This document shows positions 16,956 to 23,913 of a stretch of 64,000 bases of DNA, piece by piece (positions within the stretch are counted from its first letter, which is position 1; every line of letters begins with the position of its first letter). The notes beneath the pieces were generated by a model that was not told where the DNA came from, did no database searches, and was given only the letters and a program-made list of their open reading frames with translations. Origin of the DNA: Saccharococcus thermophilus (GTDB taxonomy: Bacteria; Bacillota; Bacilli; Bacillales; Anoxybacillaceae); assembly GCF_011761475.1 (NCBI RefSeq), contig NZ_JAASRS010000001.1, positions 2,108,001 through 2,172,000 on the forward strand, in the 5' to 3' direction. The translations under genes and the position numbers were made by a program.

Positions 16956-17040
16956 TGCTAACATAACGAAACTAAAATATGACAAAAATCGATTATTTCC
17001 TAGAAAATGTTTCATCGTCTTTCTCACCTTAACAAATAAG

Positions 17041-17075
17041 AAAAAGCACAAGACAAACCTGTCTTGCACTTTTTT
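17041..17075 (-). terminator. terminator of the small lipoprotein gene
   Basis: Minus-strand AAAAGTGCAAGACA pairs with TGTCTTGTGCTTTT (one G-U) and is followed by TCTTATTTG, directly after the stop at 17074. Confidence 0.8.
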
Positions 17076-17355
17076 ACTCTTCTTCATATAGTTTTGTTAC
17101 TTTATCAAAGTCAACTTTTTGCCCTTGCTTTGCTTTTTCTAGCTCCGCAAGCGCCTGTTTAAATACATCGGCGTAATTCGCTTCTTCTTTCTCTATTTCC
17201 GCCGCTTTTTCCCCCCGTTTCTCTTCTTTTGGTTTAGCGTCAGTTTGCTCGCTTTCCTCTGTTTTCATCGTTGCTGTTCCTTCGTTGTTCGAGCAAGCCC
17301 CCATCATCACCGCGACCGCGGCAAACATAGAAAGCAGCTTCCATTTGACTGACAT
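17074..17355 (-). CDS. small iron-regulated lipoprotein, function unknown
   Basis: About 93 residues from ATG 17355: a signal peptide (KWKLLSMFAAVAVMMGAC) with lipobox MGAC, a Lys/Glu-rich linker, and a short helical tail (YADVFKQALAELEKAKQGQ). The tail resembles the start of imelysin/FTR1-linked iron-uptake proteins, a weak inference. The RBS is modest (GTGGGA). Two Fur-box-like sequences lie directly upstream, and a terminator follows, so it appears to be a complete monocistronic iron-responsive gene rather than a fragment. In-frame upstream Met codons (about 17394) could extend the signal peptide. Confidence 0.7.
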   Translation of the reverse strand: MSVKWKLLSMFAAVAVMMGACSNNEGTATMKTEESEQTDAKPKEEKRGEKAAEIEKEEANYADVFKQALAELEKAKQGQKVDFDKVTKLYEEE

Positions 17356-17379
17356 TATGTATCCCACTGACACCTTTTT

Positions 17380-17430
17380 GATAATGATTTTCATCAGCAT
17401 GAGTTGATTATATAATAGATAATGATTATC
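17380..17430 (-). promoter_or_regulatory. promoter region with two Fur boxes
   Basis: GATAATGATTATC at 17418-17430 is a perfect 6-1-6 Fur core. A second copy, GATAATGATTTTC at 17380-17392, differs by one base. A TATAAT on the minus strand lies at 17412-17407 between them, so Fur binding would block the promoter. Predicts induction of the lipoprotein gene under iron limitation. Confidence 0.8.
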
Positions 17431-17451
17431 AAAGTTAATAATGTTTTTCAT

Positions 17452-17487
17452 CAAATAAAAGAGCCTGCCATTGTTTTGGCAAGCTCT
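17452..17487 (-). terminator. orphan terminator between trxA remnant and lipoprotein gene
   Basis: 11-bp stem (17460-17470 with 17477-17487, one G-U) followed by TTTTATTT on the minus strand. trxA already has its own terminator at 17653-17687, so this one probably served a gene that is now lost. Confidence 0.75.
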
Positions 17488-17575
17488 GTTATGCATTATA
17501 CTTTGATAAATGAAGGGAAAAACTCATTCCCGACAACTTCTCCTTGGAGAGATGGTGCGGCTTGTTTTCCGTGAT

Positions 17576-17650
17576 TTAACGCGGAAATAGCAGTTCAGCT
17601 ACCCGGCGCACTTCTTCTAAATACGGGTACCGGATAAACAAAGTGTCGGA
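17576..17650 (-). pseudogene. possible 3' remnant of a lost gene
   Basis: Between two same-strand terminators an open stretch ends SDTLFIRYPYLEEVRRVAELLFPR-like (split here: SDTLFIRYPYL, EEVRRVAELLFPR) and stops at 17576. Composition looks coding and amphipathic, but there is no start. I do not recognise the family. Confidence 0.3.
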
Positions 17651-17652
17651 AA

Positions 17653-17687
17653 TAAAAAAGAGATTCAGACAATATATTGCCCGAATC
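17653..17687 (-). terminator. trxA terminator
   Basis: GATTCGGGCAA / TTGTCTGAATC (11 bp, two G-U, TATA loop; 17662-17687) followed by TCTTTTTTATTT on the minus strand. Confidence 0.78.
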
Positions 17688-17705
17688 CCCTTGAAGAGAA
17701 AGGAA

Positions 17706-18020
17706 TTATACGTGTTTTCCCAATAGTTGAACAAGCGCATCTTTCGGCTGATAGCCAATCGTTTTATCAACAAGCTCTCCATTTTTAAAAACGAGCAATG
17801 TTGGGATGCTCATCACACCGAATTTGGAAGCTGTTTCTGGGTTTTCGTCGACGTTTACTTTGACGATTTTTACTTTGTCGCCCATTTCTTGATCTAATTC
17901 TTCAAGAACCGGCGCGATCATGCGGCAAGGTCCGCACCAAGGTGCCCAGAAATCGACTAATGTTACGCCATCTTTCGTTTCTGTCGCAAACGTTTGATCT
18001 GTCGCGCTTACAATCGCCAT
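17706..18020 (-). CDS. trxA: thioredoxin
   Basis: General cytosolic disulfide reductase supplying electrons to ribonucleotide reductase and others. 104 residues, standard length, with the redox motif [13 protein letters not shown] near residue 28, a cis-Pro loop [11 protein letters not shown] and [21 protein letters not shown] before ATG 18020. Monocistronic: promoter at 18060-18089 and terminator at 17653-17687. Same neighbourhood (uvrC-trxA-etfA) as B. subtilis. Confidence 0.98.
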   Translation of the reverse strand: MAIVSATDQTFATETKDGVTLVDFWAPWCGPCRMIAPVLEELDQEMGDKVKIVKVNVDENPETASKFGVMSIPTLLVFKNGELVDKTIGYQPKDALVQLLGKHV

Positions 18021-18059
18021 TTTGAATTCCTCCTATTTCGCTATTGATGTTTTAAGCAA

Positions 18060-18089
18060 AGTATATCACGTAATGGAGTTTAGTGCGAA
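18060..18089 (-). promoter_or_regulatory. trxA promoter
   Basis: TTCGCA (18089-18084), 18-base spacer, TATACT (18065-18060). Additional stress promoters known for B. subtilis trxA were not found. The 18090-18194 gap also has a 14-base palindrome (AAGCAAATTTGCTT) and a 7-bp hairpin without U-tract after etfA. Confidence 0.65.
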
Positions 18090-18194
18090 TGTTTTGCTTC
18101 GTTTCTAATATTCGCTTTTTGGCAGGAATTATGCCGTCTGGCAGACAGCAGAAAACGAGCAAAGCAAATTTGCTTCACCCGCTTCCGAAAAGGT

Positions 18195-19172
18195 TTACGA
18201 ATGCACTTTTAATTTTTTGAATTCTTCTGTTAACAACGGAACAACTTCGAATAAATCTCCGACAATACCGTAATCAGCCACTTTGAAAATGTTTGCTTCC
18301 GGGTCTTTGTTAATCGCTACGATGACTTTCGAGTTTGACATACCAGCTAAATGTTGAATCGCTCCTGAAATGCCGCATGCGATATAAAGGTCTGGCGTGA
18401 CGACTTTTCCTGTTTGCCCGATTTGCAACGAATAATCGCAATACCCTGCGTCGCACGCACCGCGCGATGCGCCAACGGCACCGCCTAGCACTTCAGCAAG
18501 CTCTTGCAGCGGTTTAAATCCTTCGGCGCTTTTCACGCCGCGGCCGCCGGCAACGATGACTTTTGCCTCAGACAAATCGACGCCTTCCGCGGTTTTGCGG
18601 ACGACTTCTTTCACGATTGCGCGCAAATCTTTAATGTCGACGGAAACCGTTTTTACTTCTCCAGAACGGGATTCATCACGCTCTAGCGGCTGGATGTTGT
18701 TTGGACGTACCGTCACAAAGATAATGCCGTCTGTAACGATTTTCTTTTCAAACGCTTTTCCGGAATAAATCGGGCGCGTAAAGACAAGATTCCCGCCTGC
18801 TTCTTCAAGCGCCACCACGTCAGATACAAGGCCGGAGTTTAATTTAATGGCCAATTTTGGCGACAAATCTTTCCCTAATGCAGTATGGCCGAATACGATT
18901 CCTTCCGGTTTTTCCTCTTCAATGACCGCTTTCAATGCTTGAGAATAACCATCGGATGTATAATTTTTCAAATTCGGATGCTCAACGACCACCACGCGAT
19001 CGGCGCCGTGGAAAAATAACTCATTGGCATACGATTGGACGCTTTCGCCGACAAGGACAGAAACGACTTCCCCGCCTTGAGCGATCGTTTTTGCCGCAGC
19101 AATTGCCTCGAACGATACGTTTCTTAATGATCCGTCACGAACTTCTGCTAATGTAAGTACTTTGCGTGCCAT
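18195..19172 (-). CDS. etfA: electron transfer flavoprotein alpha subunit
   Basis: With EtfB accepts electrons from acyl-CoA dehydrogenases and passes them to the quinone pool. 325 residues; the C-terminal FAD domain is clear: VVAGGRGVKSAEGF, GASRGACDAGYCDYSLQIGQTG, YIACGISGAIQH and INKDPEANIFKVADYGIVGD. Follows etfB by 29 bases with GGGGGA RBS; last gene of the fadR-fadB-etfB-etfA group. Confidence 0.97.
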   Translation of the reverse strand: MARKVLTLAEVRDGSLRNVSFEAIAAAKTIAQGGEVVSVLVGESVQSYANELFFHGADRVVVVEHPNLKNYTSDGYSQALKAVIEEEKPEGIVFGHTALGKDLSPKLAIKLNSGLVSDVVALEEAGGNLVFTRPIYSGKAFEKKIVTDGIIFVTVRPNNIQPLERDESRSGEVKTVSVDIKDLRAIVKEVVRKTAEGVDLSEAKVIVAGGRGVKSAEGFKPLQELAEVLGGAVGASRGACDAGYCDYSLQIGQTGKVVTPDLYIACGISGAIQHLAGMSNSKVIVAINKDPEANIFKVADYGIVGDLFEVVPLLTEEFKKLKVHS

Positions 19173-19201
19173 TTTTCAGTCCCCCTACTTTATTGATAAA
19201 A

Positions 19202-19975
19202 TCAGACTACTTTTGCTTCGGAACGCAACAGCCGGACAAGCTCTTTCACTTGATCTGCAATGTCGCCTTCGAGAATTTTTCCAGCTTCCCGTTTCGGCGG
19301 CAAGAATACTTCGATCGTTTTCGTTTTCGCTTCGACATCTTCTTCCTCAAGATCTAAGTCATCCAATTCCAATTCTTCAAGCGGTTTCTTTTTCGCTTTC
19401 ATAATACCTGGAAGCGATGGATAGCGCGGCTCGTTTAATCCTTGCTGTGCAGTGACTAGCAACGGCAACGACGTTTCGATAATTTCTTCGTCTCCTTCCA
19501 CATCGCGGACAACCGTTACTTTATTGCCGTCAATATCTAATTTCGTAATCGTTGTGACATACGGAATGCCAAGCAACTCGGCAACGCGCGGACCGACTTG
19601 TCCCGAACCGCCGTCAATAGCCACATTTCCAGCCAAAATCAAATCCGGATTTTTGTCTTTCAAATATTCGGCAAGAACTTTCGCCGTCGTGTATTGGTCT
19701 TGTTCTTCGACATCGTCTTCAATATTAATGAGCACCGCTTTATCGCAACCCATCGCAAGCGCCGTGCGCAATTCTTTTTCCGCATCCTCATTGCCTACCG
19801 TCACAACCGTTACTTCGCCGCCATGTTTATCGCGCACTTGAATCGCTTCTTCGATGGCGTATTCATCGTACGGGTTAATAATAAACTCTGCCCCTTCTTC
19901 GTTTACTCTGCCATTGGCAATCGTGATTTTTTCTTCTGTGTCAAACGTGCGTTTCATCAAGACGAAAATGTTCAT
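19202..19975 (-). CDS. etfB: electron transfer flavoprotein beta subunit
   Basis: Partner of EtfA that binds AMP and forms the ETF heterodimer in fatty-acid oxidation. 257 residues with the ETF beta features KRTFDTEEKI, NPYDEYAIEEAIQ, VTVGNEDAEKELRTALAMG, the LAGNVAIDGGSGQVGP signature and VTAQQGLNEPRYPSLPGIMKAKKKP. AAGGAGGGG precedes ATG 19975. Lies 64 bases after fadB. Confidence 0.97.
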   Translation of the reverse strand: MNIFVLMKRTFDTEEKITIANGRVNEEGAEFIINPYDEYAIEEAIQVRDKHGGEVTVVTVGNEDAEKELRTALAMGCDKAVLINIEDDVEEQDQYTTAKVLAEYLKDKNPDLILAGNVAIDGGSGQVGPRVAELLGIPYVTTITKLDIDGNKVTVVRDVEGDEEIIETSLPLLVTAQQGLNEPRYPSLPGIMKAKKKPLEELELDDLDLEEEDVEAKTKTIEVFLPPKREAGKILEGDIADQVKELVRLLRSEAKVV

Positions 19976-20039
19976 GTGAGCCCCTCCTTGTTTTGATCAA
20001 ACATTACTTCAGTTTGAAAGATTCTGTTAATTTTAAACA

Positions 20040-20810
20040 TTATTTTCCTCGAAAGACGGGCGCCCGCTTTTCAATGAAAGCTTGTACGCCTTCTTTTGCA
20101 TCTTCTGTTGTAAACATGCTTCCAAACAGCTCCGCTTCCTCACGCACCGCTTCCTGGAATGGTTTTTCTTTAAATGAATTTAAAAGCTGCAAAGTGGCGC
20201 GAATCGAAATCGGGCTTTTTTGCGCAATTTTTTTAGCCAATCTTTTTGCTTCCTCCAACAATTGCTCTTCCGGCACCGCTTTGTTCGCCAATCCCCACTG
20301 AACTGCTTCAGTTCCAGTAATCGGTTCGCTCGTCCACATCATCTCAGCCGCTTTGCCGAAGCCGACATAGCGAGGAAGCCGCTGCGTCCCGGCAAAACCA
20401 GGGATAATGCCAAGCTGCAGCTCTGGCAGGCCGAGTTTGGCGTTTTCCGAAACAATGCGGATATGGCAGCTCATCGCCAGCTCTAATCCACCGCCTAGCG
20501 CTGCGCCATGGATAGCTGCAATCACTGGTTTTGGAAAGCGCTCGATGCGTTCCAATACTTGCTGGCCATTTTGTGACAGCGCTCTCGCTTCGTCGCTCGA
20601 TAAGGAAGTAAACTCTTTAATATCTGCTCCTGCGGAGAAAAATCTTCCTTCACCGTGAAGAAGCACAACACGGACGTTATCATCCGCTTCCAGCTCATCG
20701 AGTACGGCTGAAAGCTCTTTCAATACGGCGGATGAAAGAGCGTTTGCCGGAGGACGAGAAAAGGTGACGTCCGCGACAAACTCCTCTTTATGAATATGAA
20801 AAAATTCCAT
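20040..20810 (-). CDS. fadB: enoyl-CoA hydratase
   Basis: Crotonase-family enzyme hydrating trans-2-enoyl-CoA in beta-oxidation. 256 residues from ATG 20810 (RBS GGGGAGAGG), near the 258 of B. subtilis FadB. Oxyanion-hole/CoA motif GEGRFFSAGADIKEF near residue 60 and AIHGAALGGGLELAM near 100, then AKLGLPELQLGIIPGFAGTQ with the catalytic glutamates expected there. The frame is open 15 codons further upstream but lacks an RBS. 29 bases after fadR, under FadR control. Confidence 0.95.
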   Translation of the reverse strand: MEFFHIHKEEFVADVTFSRPPANALSSAVLKELSAVLDELEADDNVRVVLLHGEGRFFSAGADIKEFTSLSSDEARALSQNGQQVLERIERFPKPVIAAIHGAALGGGLELAMSCHIRIVSENAKLGLPELQLGIIPGFAGTQRLPRYVGFGKAAEMMWTSEPITGTEAVQWGLANKAVPEEQLLEEAKRLAKKIAQKSPISIRATLQLLNSFKEKPFQEAVREEAELFGSMFTTEDAKEGVQAFIEKRAPVFRGK

Positions 20811-20839
20811 ATGTCCTCTCCCCTTTCCACAATGCGAAA

Positions 20840-21424
20840 CTAAGAAGCAGCACAACCTTTTGTTAACAGTTCATACACTGGTTTCGCCAAGGCAACGAGA
20901 TCATACTTTTGGTCATTCATGACCCATGTCGTCACCGTTTCGTCAATCGTTCCAAAAATCATTTGCCTTGCTAAACGGATATCTAAATCACGGCGAAATT
21001 CGCCCTTTTCGATTCCTTCTTTTACAATTTCATCAATAATCTGTAAATAACCTTTTAATACCTCATTAATGCGATGCCGTAATTCTTTATTCGATTGACG
21101 CAATTCCAATTGTGTGACGATGGCTAGATGATGATCTGCGGCCAGCGACTCAAAATGTTTTTCCACTAATACGTACAATTTCTCCAAAGGGCTCGAAATT
21201 CCTGCTATTTGTTGTTCAATTTTCTCGATAAAGGAGCCCATTTTTTCTTGAAACAGCGATATAAGAATATCTTCTTTATTTTTGAAGTAAAGGTAAATGG
21301 TTCCGTCCGCGACCCCCGCTTGTTTTGCGATTTTCGATACTTGCGCCTGGTGGTAGCCATGTTCAGCAATAACGACCACTGCAGCGTCAATAATTTGTTT
21401 AAATTTTGGCTTATCTCTCCTCAA
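20840..21424 (-). CDS. fadR: TetR-family regulator of fatty-acid degradation FadR
   Basis: Acyl-CoA-responsive repressor of the fad regulon in Bacillus. 194 residues; the TetR HTH is AAVVVIAEHGYHQAQVSKIAK with VADGTIYLYFKNKEDIL, followed by a ligand domain ending RQMIFGTIDETVTTWVMNDQ, nearly as in B. subtilis FadR. Start is TTG at 21424 with AAGGAG eight bases upstream; the nearby ATG is out of frame. A FadR operator overlaps its own start site (21449-21466), so autoregulation is expected. Confidence 0.95.
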   Translation of the reverse strand: MRRDKPKFKQIIDAAVVVIAEHGYHQAQVSKIAKQAGVADGTIYLYFKNKEDILISLFQEKMGSFIEKIEQQIAGISSPLEKLYVLVEKHFESLAADHHLAIVTQLELRQSNKELRHRINEVLKGYLQIIDEIVKEGIEKGEFRRDLDIRLARQMIFGTIDETVTTWVMNDQKYDLVALAKPVYELLTKGCAAS

Positions 21425-21442
21425 TACTCATTCTCCTTTACG

Positions 21443-21472
21443 AAAATATGAATGATGGTTCATTCATATTTT
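21443..21472. promoter_or_regulatory. FadR operator, 13-bp palindrome arms
   Basis: AAAATATGAATGA (21443-21455), TGGT, TCATTCATATTTT (21460-21472). The 18-base core TGAATGATGGTTCATTCA matches the FadR box TGAATGANTANTCATTCA with both arms perfect. It lies just downstream of the -10 of the fadR promoter. Confidence 0.93.
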
Positions 21473-21473
21473 C

Positions 21474-21503
21474 ATTTTACGAACTGTTGATTTATTTTGT
21501 CAA
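21474..21503 (-). promoter_or_regulatory. sigma-A promoter of fadR-fadB-etfBA
   Basis: TTGACA (21503-21498), 18-base spacer, TAAAAT (21479-21474) on the minus strand; predicted start about 21467 lies inside the FadR operator. Gives fadR-fadB-etfB-etfA a promoter separate from lcfA. Confidence 0.8.
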
Positions 21504-21525
21504 GCCTAAGTTGGACAAGAAGAAG

Positions 21526-23199
21526 TTATTCTTTTTTTCGTTCTTGCTCGAGCAAGGTACGGCGCAAAATTTTCCCCACTGCTGTTTTTGGAAGCGCCGG
21601 GCGGAACTCATAAATGCGCGGCACTTTATACGCTGCCAGACGGCTGCGCATAAATTGGTCCAATTCTTCTTCTGTGCACTGTTCCCCTTGTTTCAGCACC
21701 ACAAACGCCTTCACCGTTTCCCCACGATACTCATGCGGCACACCGATAACTACCGCTTCCTGTACTTTCGGATGCTGATATAGTACTTCTTCGACTTCGC
21801 GCGGATAAATATTGTATCCACTCGCAATAATCATATCTTTTTTGCGATCGACGATGTAAAAATAGCCGCGTTCATCCATATAGCCGACATCGCCCGTATA
21901 CAGCCAGCCGTCGCGCAACACGCTTTCTGTTTCGTGAGGCTGATTCCAATAGCCTTTCATTACTTGCGGTCCGCGGACAACCAGTTCGCCGATTTCGTTG
22001 ACTTTTGCTTCTTCTCCTGTTTCTAAAGAAATAATTTTTGCTTCCGTATCCGGCCACGGCACACCGATGCTCCCTTTTATCCGTTCTCCATCCCAGACGA
22101 AATTGCTGTGGGTAACAGGCGAGGCTTCAGTCAGTCCGTATCCTTCAATCAGTTTTCCACCAGTTGCTTTTTCGAATTTTTCTTGCACTTCGACCGGCAA
22201 AGGAGCCGAACCGCTAATGCACACTTTAATGGAGGACAAGTCATAGCGCGCCAAATCGGGATGGTTGAGCAGCGCAATATACATCGTCGGCGCTCCTGGA
22301 AACATCGTCGGTCTTAACTTTTCAATCGTTTTTAATGTCGTTTCCGCATCAAACTTCGGCAACAGAATCATTTTATACGCCTGCATGATCGCTAAATTCA
22401 TTACGGTCGTCATGCCGTATACGTGGAAAAACGGCAAGATGCCTAAAATCGATTCCGTTGCTTTATCACAACGGTACATCCAATGGACGCACATTAACGT
22501 ATTGGCGATTAAATTTCGGTGCGTCAGCATCGCCGCTTTCGGCACGCCGGTCGTTCCGCCCGTATATTGCAAAAGCGCGACATCTTCCACTGGATCGATC
22601 TCCACATTTGGCTCCGCTGTGTTTCGCTGAAGCATAATTTTTGAGAATAAATGCTGGTCGCTCTGCTCTTTCACTTTGACAATAACCGGCTGCTGCTTCC
22701 GCTGCACGAGAGGATAAAGCCATTTTTTCACCGTCGGCAAATAGTCTTTCATACTTGTAATAATGAGATGTTTCACATTTGACTTCACTTTCGCTTTGGC
22801 CGCTTTCGGATAAAGCATGTCAAGCGTGATCAGCACCGTTGCGCCGCTGTCGTTTAGCTGGTATTCCAATTCATGCTCCGTATAAAGCGGATTCGTCTGC
22901 ACGACAATGCCGCCCGCAAACAGCACGCCATAATAGCTGATGACCGCCTGCGGACAATTTGGCAGCATAATCGACACGCGGTCGCCTTTTTGCAGGCCGA
23001 TTTGTTTTAAATAATTGGCTAACGTGAGCGCCTGTTCATATACTTCACGGAACGTAAGCGTTTTCCCAAGAAAATAAATCGCATCATTCTCTCCAAATTC
23101 CGCTGCCGTTTCCCGTAAGTAATCAGGCAATGTTTTATTAGGATAGTCAAGGCGATGCGGAATTTCTGGTGGATAATGTGCAAGCCACGGCTTTTCCAT
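21526..23199 (-). CDS. lcfA: long-chain fatty-acid-CoA ligase
   Basis: Adenylate-forming enzyme activating fatty acids to acyl-CoA for degradation. 557 residues with the AMP-binding P-loop YTGGTTGVPKAAMLTHRN near residue 215, EGYGLTEASPVT near 360, the hinge GWLYTGDVGYMDERGYFYIVDRKKDMI and the C-terminal lysine region LPKTAVGKILRR. GGGGGG RBS before ATG 23199. First gene of the fad cluster; no FadR box like that of fadR was seen upstream, and no clear terminator separates it from fadR. Confidence 0.95.
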   Translation of the reverse strand: MEKPWLAHYPPEIPHRLDYPNKTLPDYLRETAAEFGENDAIYFLGKTLTFREVYEQALTLANYLKQIGLQKGDRVSIMLPNCPQAVISYYGVLFAGGIVVQTNPLYTEHELEYQLNDSGATVLITLDMLYPKAAKAKVKSNVKHLIITSMKDYLPTVKKWLYPLVQRKQQPVIVKVKEQSDQHLFSKIMLQRNTAEPNVEIDPVEDVALLQYTGGTTGVPKAAMLTHRNLIANTLMCVHWMYRCDKATESILGILPFFHVYGMTTVMNLAIMQAYKMILLPKFDAETTLKTIEKLRPTMFPGAPTMYIALLNHPDLARYDLSSIKVCISGSAPLPVEVQEKFEKATGGKLIEGYGLTEASPVTHSNFVWDGERIKGSIGVPWPDTEAKIISLETGEEAKVNEIGELVVRGPQVMKGYWNQPHETESVLRDGWLYTGDVGYMDERGYFYIVDRKKDMIIASGYNIYPREVEEVLYQHPKVQEAVVIGVPHEYRGETVKAFVVLKQGEQCTEEELDQFMRSRLAAYKVPRIYEFRPALPKTAVGKILRRTLLEQERKKE

Positions 23200-23271
23200 C
23201 GTATCCCCCCATATCCGGAATGTTCAGATGATTTATTTTTATTTTATTACACTTTTGTGAATTTTACATCA

Positions 23272-23302
23272 AAAAAGAAGCCCCAAAAGTTACCTTTTGG
23301 GG
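23272..23302 (-). terminator. terminator after the small membrane protein
   Basis: CCCCAAAAG / CTTTTGGGG (9 bp, four-base loop) followed on the minus strand by CTTCTTTTTTG. Confidence 0.8.
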
Positions 23303-23311
23303 ACGCCTTTT

Positions 23312-23476
23312 CTATAAAAAGAGATAAAGAAGACCGATCAATACAAAAAAGGCACATAAAATAAACAATATTTTCGATAATGTTTCCATCGTTTTATTTT
23401 TCACGGCTAAATATACGATACTGCCGATGAGAAAAATTCCGCCAAAAATAAGCAGCACTCTCACCAATGTTTCCAT
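23312..23476 (-). CDS. 54-residue two-helix membrane protein
   Basis: Too short for usual ORF lists. ATG at 23476 with GGGAGATC upstream, stop TAG at 23312-23314. The peptide begins METLVRVLLIFGGIFLIGS, has a short basic turn (AVKNKTMETLSK) and a second hydrophobic helix ending GLLYLFL, so two transmembrane segments with a Lys-rich loop. It lies 14 bases after yshE and before a good terminator, so it is probably the last gene of the yshB-to-yshE direction. No function recognised. Confidence 0.75.
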   Translation of the reverse strand: METLVRVLLIFGGIFLIGSIVYLAVKNKTMETLSKILFILCAFFVLIGLLYLFL

Positions 23477-23490
23477 GTCTTGATCTCCCT

Positions 23491-23898
23491 TTAGTGAATT
23501 CCTTCGCCAATGACAAAAGACAAACCGACGGAAATAACCATGGAAATCAAGCCGACAGCCCGATTATCCTTGGCAATTTCTTCGTCAATGTTAAATTTCG
23601 GGGTAAGAAATTCATAAATAAAATACGCGATCAGCAGCAACAGAAAACCATATACGCCCCAGCCGATCACTGCCGGCAATGAATCGTGATGGCGGAGGGC
23701 ATAGCGGAAAATATTGGCGATGCCGAAAATTTTTCCGCCGGTCGCCATCGCCACTGCGACATTTCCTTTTTGAATTTCTTCCCAATTTTTATACTGGGTC
23801 ACTAGCTCAAATATCGTCAAAAAGATGACGATGCATAAAACCGCCACGCTGAAATTGGCGGCAATTTTTACAATTTCATTTTCCCAAAACGCCTTCAT
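23491..23898 (-). CDS. yshE: DUF350 membrane protein YshE
   Basis: Small integral membrane protein of unknown function, 135 residues with about four hydrophobic segments (VAVLCIVIFLTIFELV; VAMATGGKIFGIANIF; WGVYGFLLLLIAYFIYEFL; GLISMVISVGLSFVIG). The AVAMATGG motif is typical of DUF350. Sits between mutS2 (16 bases) and the small membrane protein, as yshE follows mutSB in B. subtilis. Confidence 0.9.
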   Translation of the reverse strand: MKAFWENEIVKIAANFSVAVLCIVIFLTIFELVTQYKNWEEIQKGNVAVAMATGGKIFGIANIFRYALRHHDSLPAVIGWGVYGFLLLLIAYFIYEFLTPKFNIDEEIAKDNRAVGLISMVISVGLSFVIGEGIH

Positions 23899-23913
23899 CC
23901 GGCTCTCTCCCCA

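Larger units (their letters stand above)
13684..17015 (-). pseudogene. multi-pass membrane protein, GT-C glycosyltransferase-like, disrupted by IS and frameshift
   Basis: Coding parts are 17015-16956, then 15068 to about 14540, then a shifted frame from about 14565 to 13684. Removing the IS and one TSD copy joins MKHFLGNNRFLSYFSFVM exactly in frame to LASLFLLEIYYASP, so the original start was ATG 17015 with AAGGTGAG upstream. A second lesion shifts the frame near 14515-14565: one frame carries AVAILFLWHEDWKKHR, the next carries LLLFDATAFFQFIWIAAVAA. The intact protein would have about 500 residues and some ten hydrophobic helices. The acidic first loop (WDQVDFALALD) followed by HFPGYPYFVLGG resembles GT-C/PMT-type lipid-linked sugar transferases; this assignment is inference. 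Confidence 0.85.
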
